Shown piece after piece: positions 6,893 through 14,387 of a stretch of 19,970 bases of DNA. The DNA lies in the NCBI GenBank assembly GCA_004294465.1, contig REAV01000195.1:1-19970 (forward strand). The letters run 5' to 3'. The DNA comes from Sphingobacteriia bacterium. GTDB lineage: Bacteria; Bacteroidota; Bacteroidia; Chitinophagales; Chitinophagaceae. The notes below the pieces were generated by a model. The model did no database searches. It had not been told where the DNA came from and saw only the letters and a program-made list of their open reading frames with translations. Both the position numbers and the translations under genes were made by a program. Every line of letters starts with the position of its first letter. The stretch's first letter is position 1.

Positions 6893-8572
6893 ATGGCGGA
6901 ACAAAATTTTGATGCAATCGTAATTGGCTCTGGAATCAGCGGCGGATGGGCTGCTAAAGAGTTAACCGAAAAAGGGTTGAAAGTGTTGATGCTCGAAAGA
7001 GGAAGAAACATTGAGCATGTAAAAGATTATGTAAATGCCAACAAAGAAGCTTGGGATTATCCGCACCATGATCGTAAAACACAGGAAATGATTGCCAATA
7101 ATCCTGTACGCAATCGCGATTATCCTTTGAATGAATCTACATTTGATATGTGGGCTAATGAAAAAGAAAGTCCTTATACAGAAGTAAAAAGATACGATTG
7201 GTTCAGGGGATACCATGTTGGTGGACGTTCCTTATTATGGGGTAGACAATCCTATCGTTGGAGCGATTTAGATTTTGAAGCAAATGCAAAAGATGGTGTT
7301 GCTATAGACTGGCCTGTGCGTTATAAAGACATAGCACCTTGGTATGATTATGTAGAAAAATTTGCAGGCATCAGTGGTAACAGAGATGGTATTCCTGTTT
7401 TACCAGACGGGCAATTCATGCCTCCAATGGATATGAACTGTGTAGAAAAAGATGTTGCTAAAAGAATTAAAGATTTTTATAAAGGACAACGTGCCATGAT
7501 TATTGGCCGTACTGCCAATATTACTCAACCTTTGGAAGGACGTACCAATTGCCAGTTCAGAAATAAATGTTGGCTAGGATGTCCATTTGGCGCCTATTTC
7601 AGCACTCAGTCTTCTACTTTACCTGCAGCTATGAAAACGGGCAATCTTACTTTACGCCCTTGGAGTATTGTCACCAAAATATTATACGATAAAGACAAAA
7701 AGAAAGCAACTGGTGTTGAAGTATTGGATGCAGAAACCAACAAAACCTATGTATACAATGCGAAAATAATTTTCTTGAACGCCTCTACGTTGAATTCTGC
7801 TTGGGTATTGATGAACTCAGCAACCGATGTATGGGAAGGAGGATTGGGCAGCAGTAGCGGTGAGTTAGGACATAATATTATGGACCATCATTTAGGAGCA
7901 GGTGCAAATGGCAAAATTGATGGCTATGAAGACAAATATTATTTTGGGAGAAGAGCCAATGGCATTTATATACCTCGTTATCAAAATGTAAATGGAGATA
8001 CACGAGAATATAAAAGAGGATTTGGCTATCAAGGTTCTGCAAGCAGAGAAGGTTGGGGAAGACAAATTGCTGAAATGAGCATTGGCGGAGATTTTAAAGA
8101 TGCATTAACTGAACCAGGCGGTTGGAGAATGGGTATTATGGGTTTTGGTGAAGTATTACCTGATCATGCCAATTTTGTTACACTCGATAAAACTGTAAAA
8201 GATAAATGGGGTTTGAATGTGTTGAAGATTGATGCAGAACTAAAAGAGAATGAATTAAAGATGCGCAAAGATATGCAGGCTGATGCCATTGAAATGCTTA
8301 CCAATGCTGGCGCTAAAGATGTAAAGGGATATGATGCGAATGGTGTGCTTGGCAGAGGCATTCACGAAATGGGAACAGCTAGAATGGGTGCTGATCCTAA
8401 AACATCTGTAGTGAATAAGCACAATCAAATTTGGGATGCTCCGAATGTATTTGTAACAGATGGATCTTTCATGACTTCAGCTGCTTGTGTAAATCCTTCT
8501 TTAACTTATATGGCATTTACTGCGAGAGCAGCAGATTATGCAGTGAGTGAATTAAAGAAAGGGAATTTATAA
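6893..8572 (+). CDS. GMC-family flavoprotein sugar dehydrogenase, large subunit
   Basis: A 559-residue FAD-dependent oxidoreductase of the glucose-methanol-choline family. The FAD-binding loop GSGISGG (12-18) and Glu35 (MLERG) are at the N-terminus. The C-terminal GMC domain has His491 (HEMGTARMG) and Asn534 (CVNPSLTYMAF) in the positions of the catalytic pair. Cys220, Cys226 and Cys230 (C-x5-C-x3-C) match the spacing I recall for the 3Fe-4S ligands of bacterial FAD glucose dehydrogenase catalytic subunits. There is no own signal peptide. The small subunit encoded 51 bp downstream has one, and in this class export occurs piggy-back through Tat. The likely reaction is oxidation of a sugar hydroxyl, at C3 in glucoside 3-dehydrogenases or C2 in gluconate dehydrogenases. 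C3 is favoured by the keto-sugar context. Confidence 0.9.
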   Translation: MAEQNFDAIVIGSGISGGWAAKELTEKGLKVLMLERGRNIEHVKDYVNANKEAWDYPHHDRKTQEMIANNPVRNRDYPLNESTFDMWANEKESPYTEVKRYDWFRGYHVGGRSLLWGRQSYRWSDLDFEANAKDGVAIDWPVRYKDIAPWYDYVEKFAGISGNRDGIPVLPDGQFMPPMDMNCVEKDVAKRIKDFYKGQRAMIIGRTANITQPLEGRTNCQFRNKCWLGCPFGAYFSTQSSTLPAAMKTGNLTLRPWSIVTKILYDKDKKKATGVEVLDAETNKTYVYNAKIIFLNASTLNSAWVLMNSATDVWEGGLGSSSGELGHNIMDHHLGAGANGKIDGYEDKYYFGRRANGIYIPRYQNVNGDTREYKRGFGYQGSASREGWGRQIAEMSIGGDFKDALTEPGGWRMGIMGFGEVLPDHANFVTLDKTVKDKWGLNVLKIDAELKENELKMRKDMQADAIEMLTNAGAKDVKGYDANGVLGRGIHEMGTARMGADPKTSVVNKHNQIWDAPNVFVTDGSFMTSAACVNPSLTYMAFTARAADYAVSELKKGNL

Positions 8573-8623
8573 TTTAATTGCTGGGATTTTATTAATTAAT
8601 TAAGACATTTTAAAAATACAATT

Positions 8624-9190
8624 ATGAATAGAAGAGAAGCATTATCCAGTGTAGCCGTTTTATTGGGCGGCACTTTGATTGGTGCAGAAGCTTTTTTATC
8701 GGGATGTAAAAACGCATCGAGTGATGTGGTAGCATTTACTCCAGATGATATTGCTTTTTTAAACGAAGTAGCTGAAACAATTTTACCTAAAACTGATACT
8801 CCGGGAGCCAAGGAAGCTAAAGTGGGTGATTTTATGGCGGTGATAGTAAAAGATTGTTATAAGCCAGCAGAAGCAAAAGCATTTATGGAAGGAATGGCTG
8901 CCTTGAAATTCAAAGATGCTAAAGCTAAAATTGGAAAATCATTTATGGAAGCCTCCCCAGAAGAGCGCCATAAATTATTGGTGGAATTAGATGCAGAACA
9001 AAAAGCGTTTCAAGAAAAAAAGAAAACAGATGATTTGCCTCATTATTTCCGTATGATGAAAGAACTTACATTATGGGGCTTCTTTACCTCTGAAGTAGGT
9101 GCTACCAAGGCTTTGCGTTATGTTGCTGTGCCAGGAAAATATGAAGGTTGTATTGATTATAAGAAAGGAGATAAAGCTTGGGCGACATAG
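8624..9190 (+). CDS. Gluconate 2-dehydrogenase subunit 3-type small subunit
   Basis: A 188-residue partner of the GMC flavoprotein. It begins with a Tat-like signal (MNRREALSSVAVLLGGTLIG) leading to FLSGC, so Cys28 is probably lipidated. The mature part starts FTPDDIAFLNEVAETILPKTDTPGA, which is the characteristic opening of the gluconate 2-dehydrogenase subunit 3 family, and contains YFRMMKELTLWGFFTSEVG near the end. In the family this subunit carries the export signal for the folded large subunit and is needed for its maturation. The LacC or glucoside 3-dehydrogenase small subunit is the closest functional analogue. It lies 51 bp after the large-subunit gene and is followed at once by the longest purine-rich tract. 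Confidence 0.88.
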   Translation: MNRREALSSVAVLLGGTLIGAEAFLSGCKNASSDVVAFTPDDIAFLNEVAETILPKTDTPGAKEAKVGDFMAVIVKDCYKPAEAKAFMEGMAALKFKDAKAKIGKSFMEASPEERHKLLVELDAEQKAFQEKKKTDDLPHYFRMMKELTLWGFFTSEVGATKALRYVAVPGKYEGCIDYKKGDKAWAT

Positions 9191-9324
9191 AGAATTATGA
9201 GATAAGAATTATGAGATAAGAGATATGAGATAAGAGATATAAGATAAGAGATATAAGATAAGAGATATAAGATAAGAGATATGAGATAAGAGATATGAGA
9301 TAAGAGATATAAGATAAGAGATAC
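9191..9324 (+). repeat. Tract C: nine 14-nt tandem units after a stop codon
   Basis: After AGAATTAT (9191-9198), positions 9199-9324 consist of nine consecutive 14-nt units of the form RAGATAAGAGATAY. The only clear deviation is the first unit (GAGATAAGAATTAT), and the last unit ends in GAGATAC. Since 14 is not a multiple of three, stops occur in every frame, and unit junctions create minimal ATG-AGA-TAA frames. It starts at the base after the TAG of the small-subunit gene and ends inside what should be the start of the next gene. Confidence 0.95.
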
Positions 9325-9361
9325 AGAGAAAACAGTTGGTTTAGCAACTGCAGGATTAACA

Positions 9362-10171
9362 TTGCCTTTTACTGGTAAGAGTAATTTAATAGAAGAATTT
9401 GCAGCATATAAAAAATTGTCTGCTTTTGGAATACAGTTGTGGACAGTGAAATCAGAAATGGGCGCCGATGCAAAAGGAACTTTGGCCAAATTAGCTAAAG
9501 ATGGATATAAGCAAATCGAAAGTTTTGAAGGCCCGAAGGGAATGTTTTGGGGAATGAAAAATACAGAGTTTAAAATGTATATGGACGATTTGGGTATGAA
9601 TTTAATTTCATCTCATTGCAACAATACTGTAGACTTTGAACGAAAAGCAACTGAAGCTGCTGAAATAGGAGTTAAGTATTTAATATGCGCCTATAAAGGG
9701 CCACAAAAATCAATCGACAATTTCAAGGCATTTAATGATGAGTTTAATAAGTGTGGTGAAATCTGCAAAAAAAACGGAATAAGATTTGCCTACCATAATC
9801 ATGACTATTCTTTTAAAATGATTGATGGACAAATGCCTCAAAAAGTAATGATGGAAGGAACTGATGCTTCATTGGTAGATTTTGAAATGGATATTTATTG
9901 GGTGGTTGCTGCAAAAGAAAACCCTGAAGAATGGTTTAAAAAATATCCCAACCGATTTAAATTATGTCATGTAAAAGACCAGACTAAAACAGCCACTGGA
10001 ATTGAGTCTTGTCATTTAGGTAAAGGTGCGATAGATTTCAAATCGATACTTAAAACAGGAAAGGCAGAGGGATTACAGCATTTTATTGTAGAACAAGAAG
10101 CATTTACTGGAAGCAATCCAATGGATTCAGCTGCTGCCAATGCCTTATACATGAAAGCAATTAGCATATAA
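9362..10171 (+). CDS. TIM-barrel sugar isomerase with its 5' end lost
   Basis: A TIM-barrel isomerase/epimerase read here from a TTG at 9362 (269 residues). The body looks intact: FGIQLWTVKSE opens the barrel, followed by His145-Asn146-His147 (YHNHDYSF), Asp177 (MDIYWV), His203 (CHVKD) and Glu244/246 (VEQEAF), consistent with a metal site. Upstream in frame the DNA encodes EKTVGLATAGLTLPF, which looks like the hydrophobic part of a Tat signal. The expected Met and twin Arg are missing, because repeat tract C supplies that sequence and places a stop at 9296-9298. The first in-frame ATG (9458) would delete the first barrel strand. It may be a recent pseudogene, or be translated from a non-ATG codon and so remain in the cytosol. 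Its 3' end converges with the lipoprotein gene, 10 nt apart. Confidence 0.7.
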   Translation: MPFTGKSNLIEEFAAYKKLSAFGIQLWTVKSEMGADAKGTLAKLAKDGYKQIESFEGPKGMFWGMKNTEFKMYMDDLGMNLISSHCNNTVDFERKATEAAEIGVKYLICAYKGPQKSIDNFKAFNDEFNKCGEICKKNGIRFAYHNHDYSFKMIDGQMPQKVMMEGTDASLVDFEMDIYWVVAAKENPEEWFKKYPNRFKLCHVKDQTKTATGIESCHLGKGAIDFKSILKTGKAEGLQHFIVEQEAFTGSNPMDSAAANALYMKAISI

Positions 10172-10181
10172 ATACATCCTG

Positions 10182-10868
10182 TTAATTACTGCTATTTATC
10201 AAGGGAACAATATTGTAAGTGGCTTCTACAGACCTTTCTGATTTATTCCATATGTATTTGCCATCCACTTTTTTGCCAAGAGGTAAGCCCCAACTCTCTT
10301 GGAAATCGGTATTCATTAAAATAATTTGAATTGGAATATTTTTTTGGCGAATGATTTTTGCTGTTTCCAACACTTCCTCGCGCATGTCTTTATATAATGC
10401 ATATTTCATCCATGGAATAATCACAACATAGTTACCAATTAAATTTTCTGCAAAAATATTTTTTCTATCTAAGGTTCTTAAAGGCGCTAACGCTTTGTTT
10501 AGATTTCTGTTTGTATCAATTAATTTTTCAAAATGAATGGATAAGGAATCAGGATTAGCTGCTGTATGAGCAAAGAATGGGGCCCAATTATTTTCATTTT
10601 TTGGAACTAATGCATTGCCGTTGGGGTCGAAAAATTTGTTTGACCATGCAGTATTAAAGTTGAGTAAACTAGCTGAATCTAATGGAGTTTGATGAATATA
10701 AGTATGTAATGCGGGCAATGAATCTTTTTGATTCAAAAAAGCTTGAACCGTAGATGCATTTTCAACGCGTGGTGATTTTCCTCCAGCTAACTTATATATT
10801 CCTTGTGCACATGACAAAAACAGAAGTAGATGAGCAGCAACAACAATATATAGAGTAATTTGACGCAT
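10182..10868 (-). CDS. Lipoprotein of unknown function
   Basis: A 228-residue protein I do not recognise. The N-terminus (MRQITLYIVVAAHLLLFLSC) is a lipoprotein signal with Cys20 as the probable lipidation site, so the protein should be anchored in the periplasm or at the outer membrane. The C-terminal half has an alternating strand/helix pattern with NYVVIIPWMKYALYKDMREEVLE and IPIQIILMN, which could be a thioredoxin-like or Rossmann-like core, but no CxxC is present. The only Cys is the lipobox one. It lies on the minus strand within the sugar locus, downstream of the Tat-exported Gfo/Idh/MocA gene with a 92-bp gap. A link to the keto-sugar pathway rests on location alone. Confidence 0.7.
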   Translation of the reverse strand: MRQITLYIVVAAHLLLFLSCAQGIYKLAGGKSPRVENASTVQAFLNQKDSLPALHTYIHQTPLDSASLLNFNTAWSNKFFDPNGNALVPKNENNWAPFFAHTAANPDSLSIHFEKLIDTNRNLNKALAPLRTLDRKNIFAENLIGNYVVIIPWMKYALYKDMREEVLETAKIIRQKNIPIQIILMNTDFQESWGLPLGKKVDGKYIWNKSERSVEATYNIVPLINSSN

Positions 10869-10943
10869 CTTTTTTTATTGATAACATCAAATAATAAGCC
10901 ATCAAAGGCAACGAACTGTTAAAGGAATTGCCAGATTATCACT

Positions 10944-10966
10944 TTTTAGAATAATCTATTCTAAAA
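10944..10966 (-). terminator. Perfect 10-bp hairpin over the stop codon
   Basis: TTTTAGAATA (10944-10953) and TATTCTAAAA (10957-10966) pair perfectly around a 3-nt loop. The right arm contains the TAG stop of the Gfo/Idh/MocA gene (10963-10961). Stem length and loop size resemble the hairpin at 1021-1047. No T run follows in the minus sense, so termination is uncertain; 3'-end protection of the mRNA is an alternative. Confidence 0.45.
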
Positions 10967-12391
10967 TGAACGATAGGTTCTTTTGATAAACTGATTGGCT
11001 TCATCAAAATTGGTGATCTTCATATTTGGTCCATCCCACAAAAGTTTAATATTTCTACCAGGATAAGTTGTGTTTCCACTGCTGCTTTTCTTTTGCAAAT
11101 CGTTGCTGCGTATAGCTAAATTGCCCATCAAGACACTTTCGGTTAGAGGGCCTGCGATATCAAAATGAGAACTTAGATTTTTTGCTTTATCAGAACCATA
11201 TCCTGCAATAGCGGCTTCTACCCAAGCTGCATAGTGCCCATTATCTCCATTGGGAACCCTTGCAATTGTCTGAGGAACGATGGTTTGTTTGCTCCTACTG
11301 GTTGGCAATAAATTAGGCAATGCTCCATATGTACCACAAATCATCTTTCCTTTAGTTCCTAAAAAGATTGTTCCGTTTCCACCATCACCCATTAATTCGT
11401 TGGGTTCTAATTCCTCAGGACGATCTGGGCGAATACCACCATCCATCCAATGTAATTTTACATCGGGCTTACCATTTTGTCCTTTGAAAGTTAAAATAAT
11501 ATGAGATGCAGTTGGGCAGCTTTCCGGATAGTATGCCCTTGTCCACGGTTGTAGATACCTGGTTGCAACACTACATTCGGCCGAAACAGGATAACCCAAT
11601 CCTAAAACAGCAAATGCAGGTGCTATGATATGACAAGCCATGTCGCCTAAAGCACCAGTACCATAATCCCACCAGCCACGCCAGTTAAAAGGAAGTAATC
11701 CCTCTACAAAGTCTTTGTAAGGTGCTGTTCCCAACCATAAATTCCAATCTAATTCTGCAGGTATGGGGCCAGTAGCAATAGGCCATCCAATTCCTTGAGG
11801 CCAAACTGGTCGATCAGTATAACAATAAATAGTATGCACATCTCCAATAATACCTGCATTATACCAATCAATTAATTGGCGAACGCCATCACCTGATGCA
11901 CCTTGATTACCCATCTGTGTTACTACTTTGTATTTATGGGCGGCTTCGGTCATGGTTCTTGCTTCATAAATATCATGAGAAAGCGGCTTTTGAACATAGA
12001 CATGCTTTTTTAATTGCATAGCTGCCAATGCTTGTGGGGCATGCATATGGTCAGGAGTTGATACAGAAACTGCATCTATATTTTTATGCTCTTTATCGAG
12101 CATTTCGCGATAGTCTTTGTACTTTTTTGCATTTGGATATCTACTTCTGCTTTTTGCTGTTTGACGTTCATCTACATCACATAAAAATGCAATATCTGCT
12201 TTGCCGCTTTGGTGAAAATTCCAGAGATCACTTTCTCCCTTACCGCCAGCTCCAATACCAGCTACTTGTAATTTATCACTTGGTGCAATAAATCCTCTGC
12301 CTAATACATGGCGAGGAACAATGTAAAAACCTGCAGCAGCAATACCTGCATTACGGAGGAAGGAACGACGAGATGGATTTTCTTTTTTCAT
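10961..12391 (-). CDS. Tat-exported Gfo/Idh/MocA protein (GH109-like candidate)
   Basis: A 476-residue Gfo/Idh/MocA protein with a Tat signal: SRRSFLRNAG at 7-16, a hydrophobic stretch, then VPRHVLGRG. The Rossmann loop follows (VAGIGAGGKGESD, 43-55), with QKP at 134-136 in place of the usual EKP and GALGDMACHI carrying the Asp/His pair. The ATG at 12391 is chosen because it gives a compact Tat n-region; a TTG at 12400 is the only extension. Secreted members with tightly bound NAD include GH109-type glycosidases, which cleave glycosides through a 3-keto intermediate. That would fit the locus well, but free NAD(H) is absent from the periplasm and the specificity cannot be read here. It is divergent from the membrane-protein gene at 12516. 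Confidence 0.86.
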   Translation of the reverse strand: MKKENPSRRSFLRNAGIAAAGFYIVPRHVLGRGFIAPSDKLQVAGIGAGGKGESDLWNFHQSGKADIAFLCDVDERQTAKSRSRYPNAKKYKDYREMLDKEHKNIDAVSVSTPDHMHAPQALAAMQLKKHVYVQKPLSHDIYEARTMTEAAHKYKVVTQMGNQGASGDGVRQLIDWYNAGIIGDVHTIYCYTDRPVWPQGIGWPIATGPIPAELDWNLWLGTAPYKDFVEGLLPFNWRGWWDYGTGALGDMACHIIAPAFAVLGLGYPVSAECSVATRYLQPWTRAYYPESCPTASHIILTFKGQNGKPDVKLHWMDGGIRPDRPEELEPNELMGDGGNGTIFLGTKGKMICGTYGALPNLLPTSRSKQTIVPQTIARVPNGDNGHYAAWVEAAIAGYGSDKAKNLSSHFDIAGPLTESVLMGNLAIRSNDLQKKSSSGNTTYPGRNIKLLWDGPNMKITNFDEANQFIKRTYRSF

Positions 12392-12515
12392 GAATGGCAA
12401 TTATGAACAATGAATATACAGAAAATAATAAAAAAGGAGATAATCAAATCCTATGTAATTTTAAAAAGCTGATTATTTTTGGTTGTAAGTCAACAATAAA
12501 TAAAACCTAGATAAA

Positions 12516-12899
12516 ATGAGATCATTACTCACCGTCACAGCATTGTTGGAAGGATGTACTGGTTTGGCACTTGCTTTTGTTCCTACTTTGGTTGCATCAA
12601 AATTACTTGGCACTAGTTTCACCGATCCGGGTGTAATGATCATTGCGAAACTTGCCGGTGCTGCATTAATAACTATTGCAATTGCCTGTTGGCTTTCGAG
12701 AAGTAATTCTCAGTCTACTATTATGGTTAAAGCTATGCTTGCATATAATTTCTTTTCTATAGTTTTACTATCATACTCAGCATTAGGGGAAAGCATTTCA
12801 GGACCTGGTTTGTGGCCGGCTGTGTTCATTCATCTTGTATTGTTGATTTGGTGTTTATTTTCATTGAAGTCTAAGCAGCAATCTCAAATTAACACTTAA
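12516..12899 (+). CDS. Small four-helix membrane protein, unknown function
   Basis: A 127-residue protein dominated by four hydrophobic segments: roughly residues 5-30 (TALLEGCTGLALAFVPTLVA), 40-62 (VMIIAKLAGAALITIAIACWL), 72-90 (KAMLAYNFFSIVLLSYSAL) and 98-117 (GLWPAVFIHLVLLIWCLFSL). The tail is short and polar. It resembles uncharacterised small integral membrane proteins of Bacteroidota; I cannot name a family. The ATG at 12516 is the natural start and is the first gene of the plus-strand run. A 78-bp gap separates it from the dihydroorotase-family gene, so co-transcription is possible. Confidence 0.7.
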   Translation: MRSLLTVTALLEGCTGLALAFVPTLVASKLLGTSFTDPGVMIIAKLAGAALITIAIACWLSRSNSQSTIMVKAMLAYNFFSIVLLSYSALGESISGPGLWPAVFIHLVLLIWCLFSLKSKQQSQINT

Positions 12900-12977
12900 G
12901 TCAAACAAAATTAATTCGGCCATTATTGAAACCAATTATTGCATTTCTTTCATACTTTTTTAATCATACGATTTTCA

Positions 12978-14324
12978 ATGTCTCAAAGAATCATCATTCA
13001 AAATATCAGCATCGTTAATGAAGGAAAAATCATCATTAACGATCTTCTGATCGACAAAGGAATCATTCAAAAAATTGGATCAATCAATCATATCGACAAT
13101 GCTACAATCATTGATGGAACGGGAAAATTTCTTTTCCCTGGTATAATCGATGGACAAGTTCATTTTAGAGAGCCGGGGCTTACGCATAAAGGCGACCTCT
13201 ATTCTGAATCTAAAGCGGCCGTTGCAGGTGGAGTAACTTCTTTTATCGATATGCCCAATACCATCCCCAATGTTTTGACCATGGAACTATTTGAGGAGAA
13301 GTACAAAATAGCTGCAAAAAAATCCCTGGCAAATTTTGGTTTTTTTCTGGGCGTAAATGGCGATAATATAGATGAAATAATACAACTAGATACTTCCAAA
13401 CTCTTAGCTGTATCTGATGATGGACTTTATTTTACTAAGAAAGGCAATTTGTTGGCAGATAACCCTGAAACAATGGAAAAATTGTTTGCCAATTGTAAAT
13501 CGATCATTGCCATTCATTCCGAAAAAGAACAAATAGTAGAGGAGAATGAAAATATATACAGAGAAAAATATGGCGAAAATGTACCTGTGGAATTTCATCC
13601 ATTAATCAGAAGTGAGAAAGCATGTTATGAAGCAACTAAAAGAGCGATTGAACTGGCTAACAAGCACCATGCTAAACTCCATATTCTTCATTTAACAACT
13701 GAAGCAGAAACGCATTTATTTAGAAACGATATTCCATTAAAAGAAAAAAATATTACTACAGAAGTATCGGTTCATCATTTATGGTTTTCCGATAAAGATT
13801 ATCCTGAATTAGGAACACTCATTAAATGGAATCCAGCAATTAAAACAGAAAAAGATAAAAAGGGACTTTTAAAAGCATTATTGGATAATAGAATAGATAT
13901 TGTAACAACCGATCATGCTCCGCACTCTTTAGACGAAAAACAAAAACCCTATTTTCAGTCTATGTCTGGAGCACCGATGGTGCAACACTCTTTGAATATT
14001 ATGCTGGAATTTTACAAGCAAGGACTTATTTCTTTGGAAGTCATTGCAGAAAAAATGTGCCATAACCCAGCCATACTGTATAGAATTACTAATAGGGGAT
14101 TTGTAAGAGAAGGGTATGCTGCGGATTTAACCATTCTTGATCTTCATTCCGAATGGACTGTCTGCAAAGAAAATATCTTATATAAATGCGGTTGGTCTCC
14201 TATAGAAGGAACCCATTTTCAAACTAAAGTGACGCATACATTTGTTAATGGAAATTTGGTATATGAGAATGGAAGTTTCAACGAAGAAATAAAAGGGGAA
14301 GCATTATTAAAGATCATTGAATAA
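12978..14324 (+). CDS. pyrC: Dihydroorotase-family amidohydrolase
   Basis: A 448-residue type I dihydroorotase-like enzyme, which would close carbamoyl aspartate to dihydroorotate in pyrimidine synthesis. Family motifs are clear: FPGIIDGQVHFREPG at 53-67, MPNT at 92-95, SDDG at 146-149, IHSEKE at 179-184, LHILHL at 234-239 and TDHAPH at 311-316. The first His of the metal-binding HxH is replaced (Gln60-Val-His62). The carboxylated Lys found in other dihydroorotases is absent. SDDG, where Asp serves as metal ligand in the Aquifex-type enzyme, stands in its place. The remaining ligands (His180, His235 or 238, Asp312) are present. The ATG at 12978 starts the family match; an upstream TTG at 12939 adds an unlikely 13 residues. 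Function as PyrC is likely but a related hydrolase is possible. Confidence 0.82.
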   Translation: MSQRIIIQNISIVNEGKIIINDLLIDKGIIQKIGSINHIDNATIIDGTGKFLFPGIIDGQVHFREPGLTHKGDLYSESKAAVAGGVTSFIDMPNTIPNVLTMELFEEKYKIAAKKSLANFGFFLGVNGDNIDEIIQLDTSKLLAVSDDGLYFTKKGNLLADNPETMEKLFANCKSIIAIHSEKEQIVEENENIYREKYGENVPVEFHPLIRSEKACYEATKRAIELANKHHAKLHILHLTTEAETHLFRNDIPLKEKNITTEVSVHHLWFSDKDYPELGTLIKWNPAIKTEKDKKGLLKALLDNRIDIVTTDHAPHSLDEKQKPYFQSMSGAPMVQHSLNIMLEFYKQGLISLEVIAEKMCHNPAILYRITNRGFVREGYAADLTILDLHSEWTVCKENILYKCGWSPIEGTHFQTKVTHTFVNGNLVYENGSFNEEIKGEALLKIIE

Positions 14325-14387
14325 AACTAAAATGAACTGAGGAGGTATTTTTTATTTCCTTAACTTGAGTAAATAAAAATTTCCCTG

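Noticed and set aside
9191..9324. Regular repeat considered as a CRISPR array
   Set aside because: The units are contiguous 14-mers with no unique spacers, and no cas gene is in the window.
13410..13430. Dihydroorotase judged broken because the carboxylated Lys is missing
   Set aside because: The SDDG motif is the normal replacement in Aquifex-type dihydroorotases, where Asp is the metal ligand. Only the Gln at the first His position remains unusual.
14339..14346. GAGGAGGT as a strong Shine-Dalgarno site
   Set aside because: It is over 40 nt from the ATG at 14388 with no start codon at proper spacing, and other genes here do not use such sites.
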